Shown: positions 26,408 through 35,011 of the stretch, in pieces | How positions within the stretch are numbered: the stretch's first letter is position 1 | How the letters are laid out: each line of letters begins with the position of its first letter | Assembly (NCBI RefSeq): GCF_023887685.1 | Contig: NZ_JAMWMR010000012.1 | Coordinates: 1-64,000 of the forward strand | Source of the DNA: Streptomyces macrolidinus | GTDB lineage: Bacteria > Actinomycetota > Actinomycetes > Streptomycetales > Streptomycetaceae | Direction of reading: 5' to 3' | Length of the DNA stretch: 64,000 nucleotides | Translations under genes and position numbers: made by a program | Notes under the pieces: model-generated | The model's database searches: none | Seen by the model: only the letters and a program-made list of their open reading frames with translations | What the model was told of the DNA's origin: nothing

Positions 26408-27387
26408 CGCCGCCTCCTTCCCGCCATCGCGGCCCGGCCCACCATCGCGCCCCGTCCGACCGTCGCGCCTCTGCCCACCATCGCGCCTCTTCCCGCCGTC
26501 ACACCCCATCCGGCCATCGCACCCCGTCCCACCGTCACGCCCCAGCCGACCAGCGCGCCCCGTCCCGCCCTCACGCTTCGTCCGGCCTTCGCGCCCCTGC
26601 CCGCCATCGCGAACGACAGCGCGAGGCCGCCCAGTACGGAGAGGGCCGCGGCGCCCGCGTGGCGCCACATCGTCGGCAGGTCGCGGGTGGTGACGACGGG
26701 GTCCGGGGGCAGGCCGTACACCTCGGGTTCGTCGAGGAGCAGGAAGAACGCGCCGTCGCCGCCGACCCCGTCCGCCAGATCGTGGCCGTACAGCCGGGCG
26801 TCGGCGACCCCGGCCTCGTGCAACTGGTCGACGCGCAGCGCGGCCCGCTCCCGCAGCTCGTCCAGCGGGCCGAACTGGATGGAGTCCGTGGGGCATGCCT
26901 TCGCACAGGCGGGCTCCAGGCCCGTGCCGAGCCGGTCGTAGCACATGGTGCACTTGAACGCCCGTCCGTCGGCGGGGCGTTGCTCGATGACGCCGTACGG
27001 GCAGGCGGGCACGCAGTAGCCGCAGCCGTTGCAGATGTCCTCCTGCACGACCACCGTGCCGAACTCGGTACGGAACAGCGAGCCCGTCGGGCAGACGTCG
27101 AGGCAGGCGGCGTGAGTGCAGTGCTTGCACACGTCGGAGGACATCAGCCAGCGCATCCGACCGTCGCCGTCGGCCGCCGACTGCCCATCTCCTGACGGGA
27201 GTTGCTCGATGAAGGCGACGTGCCGCCAGGTGGACGCGCCGAGCGCCTGCGTGTTGTCGTACGACATGCCGGTCAGGGACAACCCGTCCTCGGGAAGCGC
27301 GTTCCACTCCTTGCAGGCCACCTCGCACGCCTTGCAGCCGATGCAGACGGAGGTGTCGGTGAAGAAGCCGACCCGTTCCTCGCTCAT
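26404..27387 (-). CDS. fdhB: formate dehydrogenase beta subunit, four [4Fe-4S] clusters, with repeat tail
   Basis: The 327-aa protein passes electrons from the molybdenum subunit to the membrane. Sixteen cluster cysteines are visible in four groups: CIGCKACEVAC (from Cys15), CKHCTHAACLDVC, CNGCGYCVPAC and CTMC...CAKAC. A hydrophobic helix near residues 240-262 should anchor it. After this comes an odd 65-residue tail of about ten degenerate hexapeptides (GRGAMV, GRGATV, GWGVTV) ending in four arginines. ATG 27387 overlaps the alpha-subunit stop by 4 bases. The tail is not part of FdnH/FdoH as I know them; see findings. Confidence 0.9.
   Translation of the reverse strand: MSEERVGFFTDTSVCIGCKACEVACKEWNALPEDGLSLTGMSYDNTQALGASTWRHVAFIEQLPSGDGQSAADGDGRMRWLMSSDVCKHCTHAACLDVCPTGSLFRTEFGTVVVQEDICNGCGYCVPACPYGVIEQRPADGRAFKCTMCYDRLGTGLEPACAKACPTDSIQFGPLDELRERAALRVDQLHEAGVADARLYGHDLADGVGGDGAFFLLLDEPEVYGLPPDPVVTTRDLPTMWRHAGAAALSVLGGLALSFAMAGRGAKAGRSVRAGRGALVGWGVTVGRGAMAGWGVTAGRGAMVGRGATVGRGAMVGRAAMAGRRRR
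26407..26601 (-). repeat. 18-bp coding repeat (hexapeptide tail of FdhB)
   Basis: About ten degenerate 18-bp units encode GRGAxV/GWGVTx hexapeptides (residues 263-327). A 36-bp higher-order pattern alternates GRGA and GWGV units. Repeats of this kind change length by slippage. Confidence 0.8.
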
Positions 27388-30300
27388 GTCCTGGTCTCCG
27401 TCCCGGTCGTCTCGGTGATCCCGGCCCGTCTGCGGTAGTCGGCGACCAGCCGCGGCAGGTCAGGGCCGCGGGGCCTGCGGCCCGGCCGGACGTCGGCGGT
27501 GAGCGCCTTGTCCTCCTGGATGTGGACATTGGGATCGAGGGCCATGGCGACGAGTTCGTTGGCCGCGTCCCCGGTGGACAGGCCGTTGGGGCCCCAGTGG
27601 AAGGGCAGTCCGATCTGATGGACCGTACGGCCCTGCACCCGTAGGGGGCGGATCCGTTCGGTCACCAGCACCCGCGCCTCGACCGCACCCCGCGCCGTGA
27701 CGATCGTGGCCCAACCGCCGTGCTCCAGGCCGCGTTCCCGGGCGAGCGCGGGCGAGACCTCGCAGAAGAACTCCGGCTGGAGTTCGGAAAGATACTCCGA
27801 CCACCGGCTCATCCCGCCCGCCGTGAAGTGCTCGGTCAGCCGGTGTGTGGTGACCACGTACGGGAACACCTCGGCGCCCGCCTCGTCGCCGCTCGGGTGG
27901 TAGCGGTTGCCCTCGTGAGGCATCAGATGCCGTACGGGGCTGCGCGGGGTGGACGGATAGAGGGCGTTGGGGAACGGGGAGTCCTGGGGCTCGTAGTGCG
28001 TGGGCAGCGGGCCGTCCTCCAGGCCCGCGGGCGTGAACAGCCAGCCCTTGCCGTCGGCCTGCATGATGAACGGGTCGTCGCCGCGCAGCGCGTCGGGTCC
28101 GGTCGCGTCCGGGTCGGGGACATGGTCCGGGGCGCGGTCCGGTACGAAGTCGGGGACGTCGTAGCCGGTCCACCTCCCCTCGTCCGGGTCCCACCACAGG
28201 TACTTCTTGCGTTCAGTCCAGGGGGTGCCGTCGGGGGCGGCGGAGGCGCGGTTGTAGAGGATGCGGCGGTTGGCGGGCCAGGCCCAGGCCCACTCGGCGG
28301 CCACCCAGTCCTGTGCGGTGTGCGGCTTCTTGCGGGCGGCCTGGTTGACGCCGTCCGCGTAGATCCCGCAGTAGATCCAGCAACCGCAGTCCGTGGAGCC
28401 GTCGTCCTTCAACTCGGTGTAGGCGCCGAGCGGTTCGCCGTTCGGGCCATGCCCGTTGATCTCCGCGAGGACGGCGTCCGCGACGGGTTCCCGAAGCGGC
28501 CCGCTGACCGGGTAGTCCCAGGTCAGGTCGAGGACCGGCCGGTCCATCGGGTCGGTGGAGCCGGCCAGCCGCTCCTTGATCCGGCGGCCGAGGTGGTACA
28601 TGAACCACAGGTCGCTGCGGGCATCGCCCTCGGGTTCGACGGCCTGGTAGTGCCACTGCACCCAGCGGTTGGTGTTGGTGAACGAGCCGGACTTCTCGGT
28701 GTGCGCGGCGGCCGGGAAGAAGAACACCTCGGTGCCGATGTCCTCGGTGCGCAGTTCGCCGCTCTCGATCTCCGGGCCGTCCTGCCACCAGGTCGCGGAC
28801 TCGATGAGCGAGAAGTCGCGCACCACCAGCCAGTCGAGCTTGGCCATCCCGAGGCGCTGGAGGCGGGTGTTGGCCGATCCCACGGCCGGGTTCTCCCCCA
28901 TCAGGAAGTAGCCCTTGCAGACACCGTCGAGCTGGGCCAGCACAGTGTCGTACGTCGAGTGGGAGCCGGTCAGCCGCGGCAGGTGGTCGAAGCAGAAGTC
29001 GTTCTCGGCGGTGGCCGCGTCGCCGTAGTAGGCCTTCAGCAGGCTGACGAAGTACGCCCGCATGTGCGCCCAGAAGCCCTTCTCGGTACTGCTCACCGCG
29101 ACCAGGTCGTCCAGGCTCATATGGGTGTGCGCGTGCGGCATCGGGAGGTATCCGGGCAGGAGGTTGAAGAGCGTCGGGATGTCGCTGGAGCCCTGGATGG
29201 AGGCGTGGCCCCGCAGCGCCTGGATGCCGCCGCCGGGGCGGCCGATGTTGCCGAGCAGCAGTTGCAGCACGCTCGCCGCGCGGATGAACTGCGCGCCGGT
29301 GGTGTGCTGGGTCCAGCCGACCGCGTACACGAACGAACTCGTGCGCTCCCGACCCGAGTTGGCGGTCAGGTCCGCACACACCCGCAGGAAGGTCTCGCGC
29401 GGCACCCCGCAGATCTCCTCGACCATCTCGGGGGTGTAGCGGGCGTAGTGCCGTTTGAGGATCTGGTAGACGCAGCGCGGATGTTGGAGCGTCGGGTCGG
29501 TCGGCGCGTGGTGGCCGGTGGGGGCGCCGCCGGAGCCGTGGGCCTCGGGTCCGCCGATGTGGTGCACGCGCTCCTCGTACTGCGCGTCGATGTCACCGGT
29601 CGGCTGCTGGACCTCCACGCCCTCGTACTGCCAACTGTGCGGATCGTAGTGCCGCTTCTCCTCGTCGAGCCCGGAGAAGACACCGTCGAGGTCCTCGGTG
29701 TCCCGGAAGTCCTCGCTCACCAACGTGGCCGCGTTGGTGTAGTTGAGGACGTACTCGCGGAAGTCCTTCTCCTCGGTGAGGACATGGTTGATGATCCCGC
29801 CGAGGAAGGCGATGTCCGAGCCCGCGCGGATCGGGACGTGCAGGTCGGCGAGCGCGCTCGTACGGGTGTAGCGCGGGTCGACATGGATGATGCGGGCGCC
29901 GCGCGCCTTGGCCTCCATCACCCACTGGAACCCCACCGGATGGCACTCGGCGTAGTTGGAGCCCTGGATGACGATGCAGTCGGAGTGCTGGAGGTCCTGC
30001 ATGAAGGTGGTGGCGCCGCCACGCCCGAAGGAGGTGCCGAGACCGGCCACCGTGGAGCTGTGGCAGACCCGGGCCTGGTTCTCCACCTGGACCACGCCGA
30101 GGCCGGTCAGCAGCTTCTTGATGAGGTAGTTCTCCTCGTTGTCGAGGGTCGCGCCGCCGAGGCTGGCGATGCCCATCGTGCGGGCGGTGCGCAGGCCGTC
30201 GCGCTCCCACTCCCAGGTCTCGCGGCGGGTGCGGATCACCCGGTCGGCGACCATGTCCATCGCCGTCTCCAGGTCGAGGGGCTCCCAGTCCGTGCCGTGG

Positions 30301-30629
30301 GGGCGGCGGTAGAGGACCTGGTGGCGGCGGGCCGGGCCGGTGGTGAGCTGGAGGGTCGCGGAGCCCTTGGGGCACAGTCGGCCCCGGCTGACCGGGGAAC
30401 GCGGGTCGCCCTCGATCTGGACGACCTTCTCGTCCTTGACGTACACCTGCTGGGCGCAGCCGACCGCGCAGTAGGGACAGACGGAGGACACCACCCGTTC
30501 GGCGGTGTCCGTGCGCGGTCGCAGCCGCTCTGTGCGCGAGGACGTCACCGCGGCGCCCCGTCCGGTGCGGTCGTCTCCGGTGAACTGGCGCCGTACGGGC
30601 CAACGGCGCAGCCGGTCTGCCAGGGACAT
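27384..30629 (-). CDS. fdhA: formate dehydrogenase alpha subunit (Mo/W-bis-MGD, cysteine type)
   Basis: This 1081-aa molybdopterin oxidoreductase oxidises formate to CO2. A [4Fe-4S] site is formed by Cys51, Cys54, Cys58 and Cys86 (CPYCAVGC ... LCPKG). The metal ligand is Cys189, next to His190 in NQARVCHSSTVAGLG; enteric FDH-N and FDH-O have selenocysteine here. An MGD-binding region is seen at CIVIQGSNYAECHPVGF, and a C-terminal domain at VTTHRLTEHFTAGGMSRW. The N-terminus has RRQF but no hydrophobic stretch, so I see no working Tat signal and expect a cytoplasm-facing enzyme. ATG 30629 follows GAGGAGG. It is the first gene of the fdhA-fdhB-nrfD operon. No fdhD is in the window. Confidence 0.93.
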   Translation of the reverse strand: MSLADRLRRWPVRRQFTGDDRTGRGAAVTSSRTERLRPRTDTAERVVSSVCPYCAVGCAQQVYVKDEKVVQIEGDPRSPVSRGRLCPKGSATLQLTTGPARRHQVLYRRPHGTDWEPLDLETAMDMVADRVIRTRRETWEWERDGLRTARTMGIASLGGATLDNEENYLIKKLLTGLGVVQVENQARVCHSSTVAGLGTSFGRGGATTFMQDLQHSDCIVIQGSNYAECHPVGFQWVMEAKARGARIIHVDPRYTRTSALADLHVPIRAGSDIAFLGGIINHVLTEEKDFREYVLNYTNAATLVSEDFRDTEDLDGVFSGLDEEKRHYDPHSWQYEGVEVQQPTGDIDAQYEERVHHIGGPEAHGSGGAPTGHHAPTDPTLQHPRCVYQILKRHYARYTPEMVEEICGVPRETFLRVCADLTANSGRERTSSFVYAVGWTQHTTGAQFIRAASVLQLLLGNIGRPGGGIQALRGHASIQGSSDIPTLFNLLPGYLPMPHAHTHMSLDDLVAVSSTEKGFWAHMRAYFVSLLKAYYGDAATAENDFCFDHLPRLTGSHSTYDTVLAQLDGVCKGYFLMGENPAVGSANTRLQRLGMAKLDWLVVRDFSLIESATWWQDGPEIESGELRTEDIGTEVFFFPAAAHTEKSGSFTNTNRWVQWHYQAVEPEGDARSDLWFMYHLGRRIKERLAGSTDPMDRPVLDLTWDYPVSGPLREPVADAVLAEINGHGPNGEPLGAYTELKDDGSTDCGCWIYCGIYADGVNQAARKKPHTAQDWVAAEWAWAWPANRRILYNRASAAPDGTPWTERKKYLWWDPDEGRWTGYDVPDFVPDRAPDHVPDPDATGPDALRGDDPFIMQADGKGWLFTPAGLEDGPLPTHYEPQDSPFPNALYPSTPRSPVRHLMPHEGNRYHPSGDEAGAEVFPYVVTTHRLTEHFTAGGMSRWSEYLSELQPEFFCEVSPALARERGLEHGGWATIVTARGAVEARVLVTERIRPLRVQGRTVHQIGLPFHWGPNGLSTGDAANELVAMALDPNVHIQEDKALTADVRPGRRPRGPDLPRLVADYRRRAGITETTGTETRT

Positions 30630-30755
30630 GGGGCCTCCTCGGCGGGCTCGGGCCGGGCTCGCGGGGTCGGCCCGAGCGCCGGGACCCTGGCGCCCGGTGG
30701 GCAGGCCACGGCGTGCCCCTCATTCTTCGCCAGGACCACGGGGCCCGCGAGCGCA

Positions 30756-30780
30756 GCACGGGCCCCTTACGGGCCCGTGC
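30756..30780 (-). terminator. terminator of the butanediol-type dehydrogenase gene
   Basis: A perfect 10-bp stem, GCACGGGCCC and its complement, encloses the loop CTTAC. It lies about 85 bases past the stop codon of the gene ending at 30865 and before the fdh operon start. Confidence 0.75.
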
Positions 30781-30864
30781 GGGTGTCTTCGGCTCTTCGC
30801 TCGGCCTTCACCCGGCCTTCGGCGGAGTGCCCGGTGAGGGCGCGTCCCGGAGGACCGTCAGGGG

Positions 30865-31929
30865 TCAGAGGCGGGGGTCCACCAGGATCTTGACGGCCGT
30901 CTCGTTGTGGTGGATCAGGGTCTCGAAGCCCTCGGTGACGAGTTCGTTCAGCGCGATCGTCTTGGTGATGAACGGCGCCAGGTCGACGCGCCCCTCCTGC
31001 ACGAGCTTGATGGTCTGCGGGTGGGAGTTGACGTAGGCGATCGTGCCGCGCAGGTCGACCTCCTTGAGGACGAGCTTCTGCATGTCGATCGACGCCGGCT
31101 TGCCCCAGATGGAGATGACGGTGATGACGCCGCCCGGCTTGATGGCGTCGAACAGCGTGTCGAGGACGACGTTGACGGACGTGGCCTCGAACGCGACGTC
31201 CGCGCCCTTGCCGCCGGTGAGGTGCTTGACCTCCTCGACGACATCGGTCACGGCGGGGTCGATGACATGGTCGGCGACCTTCGTGTCCAGGGCCTTCTGC
31301 CGACGCAGCGAGCTGAGCTCGCTGACCGCGACCTCGACGCCCATCGCCTTGAGCACGGCGCAGGTGAGCAGGCCGATGGGGCCGGCGCCGCCGACGAGGG
31401 CGAAGTCGCCCGCCTTCGCGCCCGAGCGCTGGAACGCGTGGTACGCGACCGACAGCGGCTCGATGAGGGCCGCCTGGTCCAGTGGGACGTCCCCGACCGG
31501 GTGGACCCACCGGCGCTCGACGACGATCTTCTCCGAGAGCCCGCCGCCGCGGCCGGCCAGCCCGATGAAGTTCATGTCGGTCGAGATGTGGTAGGTCGGG
31601 TTGTTCTCGCTGGTGTCGACGTCGGGGCGCAGGATGTACGGCTCGACGACGACGCGGTCGCCCGGCTTCAGGTCCTCGACGCCCTCGCCCACCGCGTACA
31701 CGACACCGGACATCTCGTGGCCGAGCGTCACGGGGGCGGACTCGCCCGAGACCGGGTGCGGGTGGCCGGCCGGCGGGACGAAGATCGGTCCGTCGAGGTA
31801 CTCGTGCAGGTCGGTGCCGCAGATTCCGCAGAACGCGACGTCGATACCGACCGTGCCCGGTTCGACAGTGGGCTCCGGGATGTCTTCGATACGAATGTCA
31901 CCGCGGTCGTAGTAGCGTGCAGCCTTCAC
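30865..31929 (-). CDS. 2,3-butanediol dehydrogenase-like zinc alcohol dehydrogenase
   Basis: This 354-aa medium-chain dehydrogenase shows the butanediol/sorbitol dehydrogenase pattern: FCGICGTDLHEYLDGPIFVP, then HPVSGESAPVTLGHEMSG, catalytic zinc ligands Cys in CGICGTD and His-Glu in GHEMSG, and the NAD fold ALVGGAGPIGLLTCAVLKAMG. The lobe that normally holds four structural-zinc cysteines reads LRPDVDTSENNPTYH with none of them. I chose GTG 31929 because AAGGAG lies 10 bases upstream and the product begins with the usual MKAARYY. It stands alone between a promoter region with two ATTCAC repeats and a terminator. Confidence 0.88.
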   Translation of the reverse strand: MKAARYYDRGDIRIEDIPEPTVEPGTVGIDVAFCGICGTDLHEYLDGPIFVPPAGHPHPVSGESAPVTLGHEMSGVVYAVGEGVEDLKPGDRVVVEPYILRPDVDTSENNPTYHISTDMNFIGLAGRGGGLSEKIVVERRWVHPVGDVPLDQAALIEPLSVAYHAFQRSGAKAGDFALVGGAGPIGLLTCAVLKAMGVEVAVSELSSLRRQKALDTKVADHVIDPAVTDVVEEVKHLTGGKGADVAFEATSVNVVLDTLFDAIKPGGVITVISIWGKPASIDMQKLVLKEVDLRGTIAYVNSHPQTIKLVQEGRVDLAPFITKTIALNELVTEGFETLIHHNETAVKILVDPRL

Positions 31930-32401
31930 TTTGGGCTCGCTCCTTCGTCTGATATCGGCTCGCAGGTTGTGTCGAGCTCGGCCGTGGAGGGAGAGGTGTG
32001 CCTCGCATGGCGTATTCACGCTAACAATTCACTAATATGGTCCAACAGCGGGGTCGCCGTGTCGCGTCGGTCTCCCGGCCCCGGACAAGGAAGCGCTGTA
32101 CAGGGGCCCTCCGGGCGCCTCGACCGGCCGGAGTGAGCGAGACGATCGCGCACACCCTGATACCGCCCGCTCGCTCCTGCCGAATACCGAATGCCGAATA
32201 CTGAAGAATTGAATCAACTTCACGTGGAAATAGTGGAGTTGAGGCGTTCGAGGAGATCCCCGAAGGCGCGAGCGCGAATTGCGTCACCGAAATCGACGGC
32301 GCGCCCGATGCGGGCGTGCTTCAGGGCCGACCGGTCGATCTCCCTCACTGTCGCGCGGGTCGCGGAACCGGGCCCGCGCGTGCCCGCCTAGTATCCCGGC
32401 C
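31930..32401. other. 472-bp divergent intergenic region
   Basis: The first 150 bases are AT-rich for this genome and probably hold the dehydrogenase promoter, including two ATTCAC direct repeats at about 32014-32032. The rest contains short open frames on both strands that I do not consider genes (no ribosome binding site, Ser/Arg-rich). Confidence 0.5.
32018..32045 (-). promoter_or_regulatory. candidate dehydrogenase promoter
   Basis: On the minus strand TTGGAC (32040-32045) and TAGCGT (32018-32023) are 16 bases apart, about 90 bases before the GTG at 31929. Two ATTCAC repeats overlap it and could be regulator half-sites. Confidence 0.3.
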
Positions 32402-32680
32402 GTGGCGACGACCTTGGACGAACTCGTGGAGATGCAGCGCGCGGCGAGTGAGGCGTACACGAAAGCCGCCGAGCTTCGCGAGACATACGGCCCGCCCGCC
32501 ACCACCCCGTGGACCAGGCAGCAGACCGATACGTACGAGACCGCGTTCCGCGCCTGGCGGGATCTCGACCGCGATGTCCAGGCCGAGATCACCGCGTACG
32601 CGAAGGCGCACGACCGGGTGCGCAGCGAGCTGGAGGCGGAGGTGGAGGCCCTCGCGGACCGGCCGACGGAGGGCGCGTAG
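32402..32680 (+). CDS. small helical hypothetical protein, 92 aa
   Basis: I do not recognise the family. From GTG 32402 the protein reads as two long amphipathic helices: LDELVEMQRAASEAYTKAAELRETYG, then WTRQQTDTYETAFRAWRDLDRDVQAEITAYAKAHDRVRSELEAEVEAL, which suggests a helical hairpin or coiled coil. No cysteine, signal or membrane segment is present. There is no strong ribosome binding site before the GTG, so the message could be leaderless. It converges with the GNAT gene. Confidence 0.6.
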   Translation: MATTLDELVEMQRAASEAYTKAAELRETYGPPATTPWTRQQTDTYETAFRAWRDLDRDVQAEITAYAKAHDRVRSELEAEVEALADRPTEGA

Positions 32681-32731
32681 CCCTGTGGGCCGCGCCCGCG
32701 CGGTGTGCCGTTCGGTCGCGGGACGTGCCGT

Positions 32732-33250
32732 TCAGCCCCGGCCCGGCTCCAGGTCCGTCCGCCAGTCGTTGGACTCCATCCAGTGCCCCTTCGGGTACTC
32801 GAACCGCACCGGTCCGAGCAGCCGGAAGCCCGCCTTGCGGCAGACCGCGTTCGAGGCGGGGTGGTCCGTGCTCGGGAAGGCGTGCAGCCAGCGGTGCGTA
32901 CGGGCCGCCCGCGCCGCCTCCGTCACGGCACGGGCCGCCTGCGCGGCAAGGCCCCGCCCCTGGAACTCGGGCAGCACTCCCCACCCGGTCTCCCACACGG
33001 TCGCGCCCTGCCAGACGCGCTCCCAGAACCCGATGGACCCGACCGTCTCGCCGGTGTCGGCCAGCGTGACCCGGTACATCTGCCCGGCCTCCGGGGTGAG
33101 GTAGCGCTGATGCCGTGAGACGAGCTGCTCCTCCGTCTCCGGACCGCCCACATGCTCGGTCATCTCGGGGCTGTTGGTCCTGCGCAGCAGCCAGAAGTCG
33201 CCCTCCGCCCAGGGCTCGAGCCTTACCTGCGGCGCGCTTGTGATCTCCAT
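32732..33250 (-). CDS. GNAT family N-acetyltransferase
   Basis: This 172-aa protein follows the RimJ/RimL-like GNAT layout. It has the start VRLEPWAEGDFWLLRRTNSPEMTEHVGG, the central strand YRVTLADTGETVGSIGFW, the acetyl-CoA loop VLPEFQGRGLAAQAARAV (Q-x-x-G-x-G/A type) and the late HPASNAVCRKAGFRLLGPVRFEYPKG. It transfers an acetyl group to an amine, perhaps a small molecule or a protein N-terminus; the substrate is unknown. I chose ATG 33250; an ATG 30 bases earlier is possible but has no better ribosome binding site. Confidence 0.88.
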   Translation of the reverse strand: MEITSAPQVRLEPWAEGDFWLLRRTNSPEMTEHVGGPETEEQLVSRHQRYLTPEAGQMYRVTLADTGETVGSIGFWERVWQGATVWETGWGVLPEFQGRGLAAQAARAVTEAARAARTHRWLHAFPSTDHPASNAVCRKAGFRLLGPVRFEYPKGHWMESNDWRTDLEPGRG

Positions 33251-33350
33251 GGCCGCCACCTTAGAGCGAGGGTCTGACAACGCCCGGAGCTACGATGCGA
33301 GGCACCGCGACAGCGGATGATCACGCGGAAGAACACGAGGAGTCGGCGCC

Positions 33351-33704
33351 ATGCGGACACGCACCCTGAGGTTCGGCCTGTACGCGGACGAGCAGGGGCT
33401 GGCGTGGGTCAGCGGGCTCGTGGCGGAGGCGGTGGGCTCGCACAGCGCCCGTGTCGTCCGGAAGTCGGTCCAAGTCACCCTTTGCGGAGGCGAGTTGACG
33501 ACGGCCGACGCGTACGACCACCTGGCCGAGCAGTGGGCCGTGGAACATCCCGGCCAGAGCAGCGGTGCGCGGCAACCAGTGGAGCTGCGCGTCGACTTGG
33601 AGTGCTCCTTGAAGACGTGGCGGGCCATCCGCAAGGCGGTGCTCCATTCGCTGTGCCCGGAGGGCATGGCACCTCACATCTGCCGCGTCCCCTGGTCCGC
33701 CTGA
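33351..33704 (+). CDS. hypothetical protein, 117 aa
   Basis: I do not recognise this protein. It has a good start: ATG 33351 with GAGGAG 12 bases upstream. The product is compact and soluble, with beta-like stretches (TLRFGLYADEQGLAWVSGLVAEAV and ARVVRKSVQVTLCGGELT) and a helical C-terminus (TWRAIRKAVLHSLCPEG). Three cysteines lie in the last two thirds. It converges with the aminopeptidase gene with a 22-base gap. Confidence 0.65.
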   Translation: MRTRTLRFGLYADEQGLAWVSGLVAEAVGSHSARVVRKSVQVTLCGGELTTADAYDHLAEQWAVEHPGQSSGARQPVELRVDLECSLKTWRAIRKAVLHSLCPEGMAPHICRVPWSA

Positions 33705-33726
33705 GCCGGACGCCCGGACGCCCCGG

Positions 33727-34959
33727 TCACAGCCGCCACTCGTCCTCCTCGAGGATGACCACACGGCGGCCGTTTCGGTCTCTGCCCGTCACGGTGACCT
33801 CGGGTCCGCCGACCATGAAGTCGGTATGGACGGACGAGGAGTTCACGCCCAGCGCGTCAAGGTCCTCGCCGCTGAGGTCCGATGCGCCGGGAAGCGCCTG
33901 AGGAAGCCCGAATCCCCAGGCCAGATGGCAGGTCGCGTTCTCGTCCAGCAGGGTCTCCATGAAGGTGACCCCGGACCGGCCGATCGGTGACGAGCCGTCC
34001 ACGAGCGCGACCTCGCCGAGCCGCGCGCCGCCCGCGTCGGTGGCCTGGTGGGCTCGTACGACGTCCGCACCGGCACGGGCCCGTACGTCACTGACCACGC
34101 CGTCGGTGAACGTCAACTCCAGGTCCTGGACCACCGATCCGGCGACGGCCAGCGGGCGGGTGGCGCGCACCGTGCCCTCGACGCGTCGGCGGTCCGGCGT
34201 GGTGAACACCTCCTCGGACGGCAGGTTGGGCACGAAGAAGCGGCCGTCGGCGGCTTCGAAGCCCACGGGCGTCCAGCTCGCGCGAGGGATGAGACCGATG
34301 GTCAGATCCGTCCCTGGCCCTGCGAAGTGCACGGTGTCCAGGCACAGTTCGTTCAGTCGGTCGGCCCGGGTACGGAGTTCGGCGAGTCGCTCGCGCCAGA
34401 CGGCGCTGGGGTCGGGCTGGTCCAGCCGGAGGAAGTGCTTGAGGTGGTGCCACAGCCGTGGCACGTCTTCCTCCCCCCAGACATGCCGGGACCATGACGG
34501 GGTCGGGCAGACGACGGCCGACCAGCAGACGAGGTTGTCGCGTTGCAGTCGGTACCGGGAGAACAGGTTGGGCATGCGGTCCAGACCGGCCGACGCGGGG
34601 TCGAGATCGGCGAGGACATCGGGGTCGGCCTCCCCGCGGATGGTGATCATCACCCCCTTCCGCGCGCCGAGCGCGTCATGGCGATGGTCGAGCCAGGAGG
34701 GTACCTCGTGCAGGGTCTCCGGGTCCGCGTGGCGGATCCGGGAGCGCTTGGCGTACGGGTCGAAGTACCAGATGTCCACGTATCGGGCGCCGCGCGCATA
34801 GGCGGCTTCGGTGAGTGCCCGCGCCAGGGGTGCGTGCTCGATCTCGGCGTTGATCAGGACGAGGTCGTCGTGGGTGACCGGTGCCGCGACGTTCATGACG
34901 AGGTCGGCGTAGGAGGTCAGTTCGGCCGACGGTATGCCGGGTAAGGAGAGTGGGGGCAT
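33727..34959 (-). CDS. M29 family aminopeptidase
   Basis: This 410-aa enzyme resembles aminopeptidase T/AmpS/PepS, two-metal exopeptidases of the cytoplasm. Likely metal ligands are Glu in VPNLPSEEVFTTPD, Glu in LGEVALVDGSSPIG, His in DENATCHLAWG, and His and Asp in SSVHTDFMVGG. I chose ATG 34959 with GAGGAG 7 bases before it; the longer open frame upstream reads into the regulator gene. The ArsR-type regulator gene ends 52 bases upstream on the same strand, so both are probably one transcript and the regulator may control peptide breakdown. Confidence 0.88.
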   Translation of the reverse strand: MPPLSLPGIPSAELTSYADLVMNVAAPVTHDDLVLINAEIEHAPLARALTEAAYARGARYVDIWYFDPYAKRSRIRHADPETLHEVPSWLDHRHDALGARKGVMITIRGEADPDVLADLDPASAGLDRMPNLFSRYRLQRDNLVCWSAVVCPTPSWSRHVWGEEDVPRLWHHLKHFLRLDQPDPSAVWRERLAELRTRADRLNELCLDTVHFAGPGTDLTIGLIPRASWTPVGFEAADGRFFVPNLPSEEVFTTPDRRRVEGTVRATRPLAVAGSVVQDLELTFTDGVVSDVRARAGADVVRAHQATDAGGARLGEVALVDGSSPIGRSGVTFMETLLDENATCHLAWGFGLPQALPGASDLSGEDLDALGVNSSSVHTDFMVGGPEVTVTGRDRNGRRVVILEEDEWRL

Positions 34960-35011
34960 GAGCGCTCCTCGGTGACGGGTGGGATGGTGATGCCGAGGCA
35001 GCCGTGCTCTG

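Noticed and set aside
26346..26693. Pro/Ser/Arg repeat frame opposite the FdhB tail, and the thought of a CRISPR array
   Set aside because: The 18-bp repeats are contiguous without spacers and are explained by the coding hexapeptides on the minus strand.
30060..30070. Possible selenocysteine codon in the formate dehydrogenase alpha subunit
   Set aside because: The codon at the active site is a Cys codon (Cys189) and the frame is uninterrupted, so no Sec insertion is needed.
27720..30893. 1057-codon open frame antisense to fdhA
   Set aside because: Shadow of fdhA; Val/Gly/Arg-rich with no domains.
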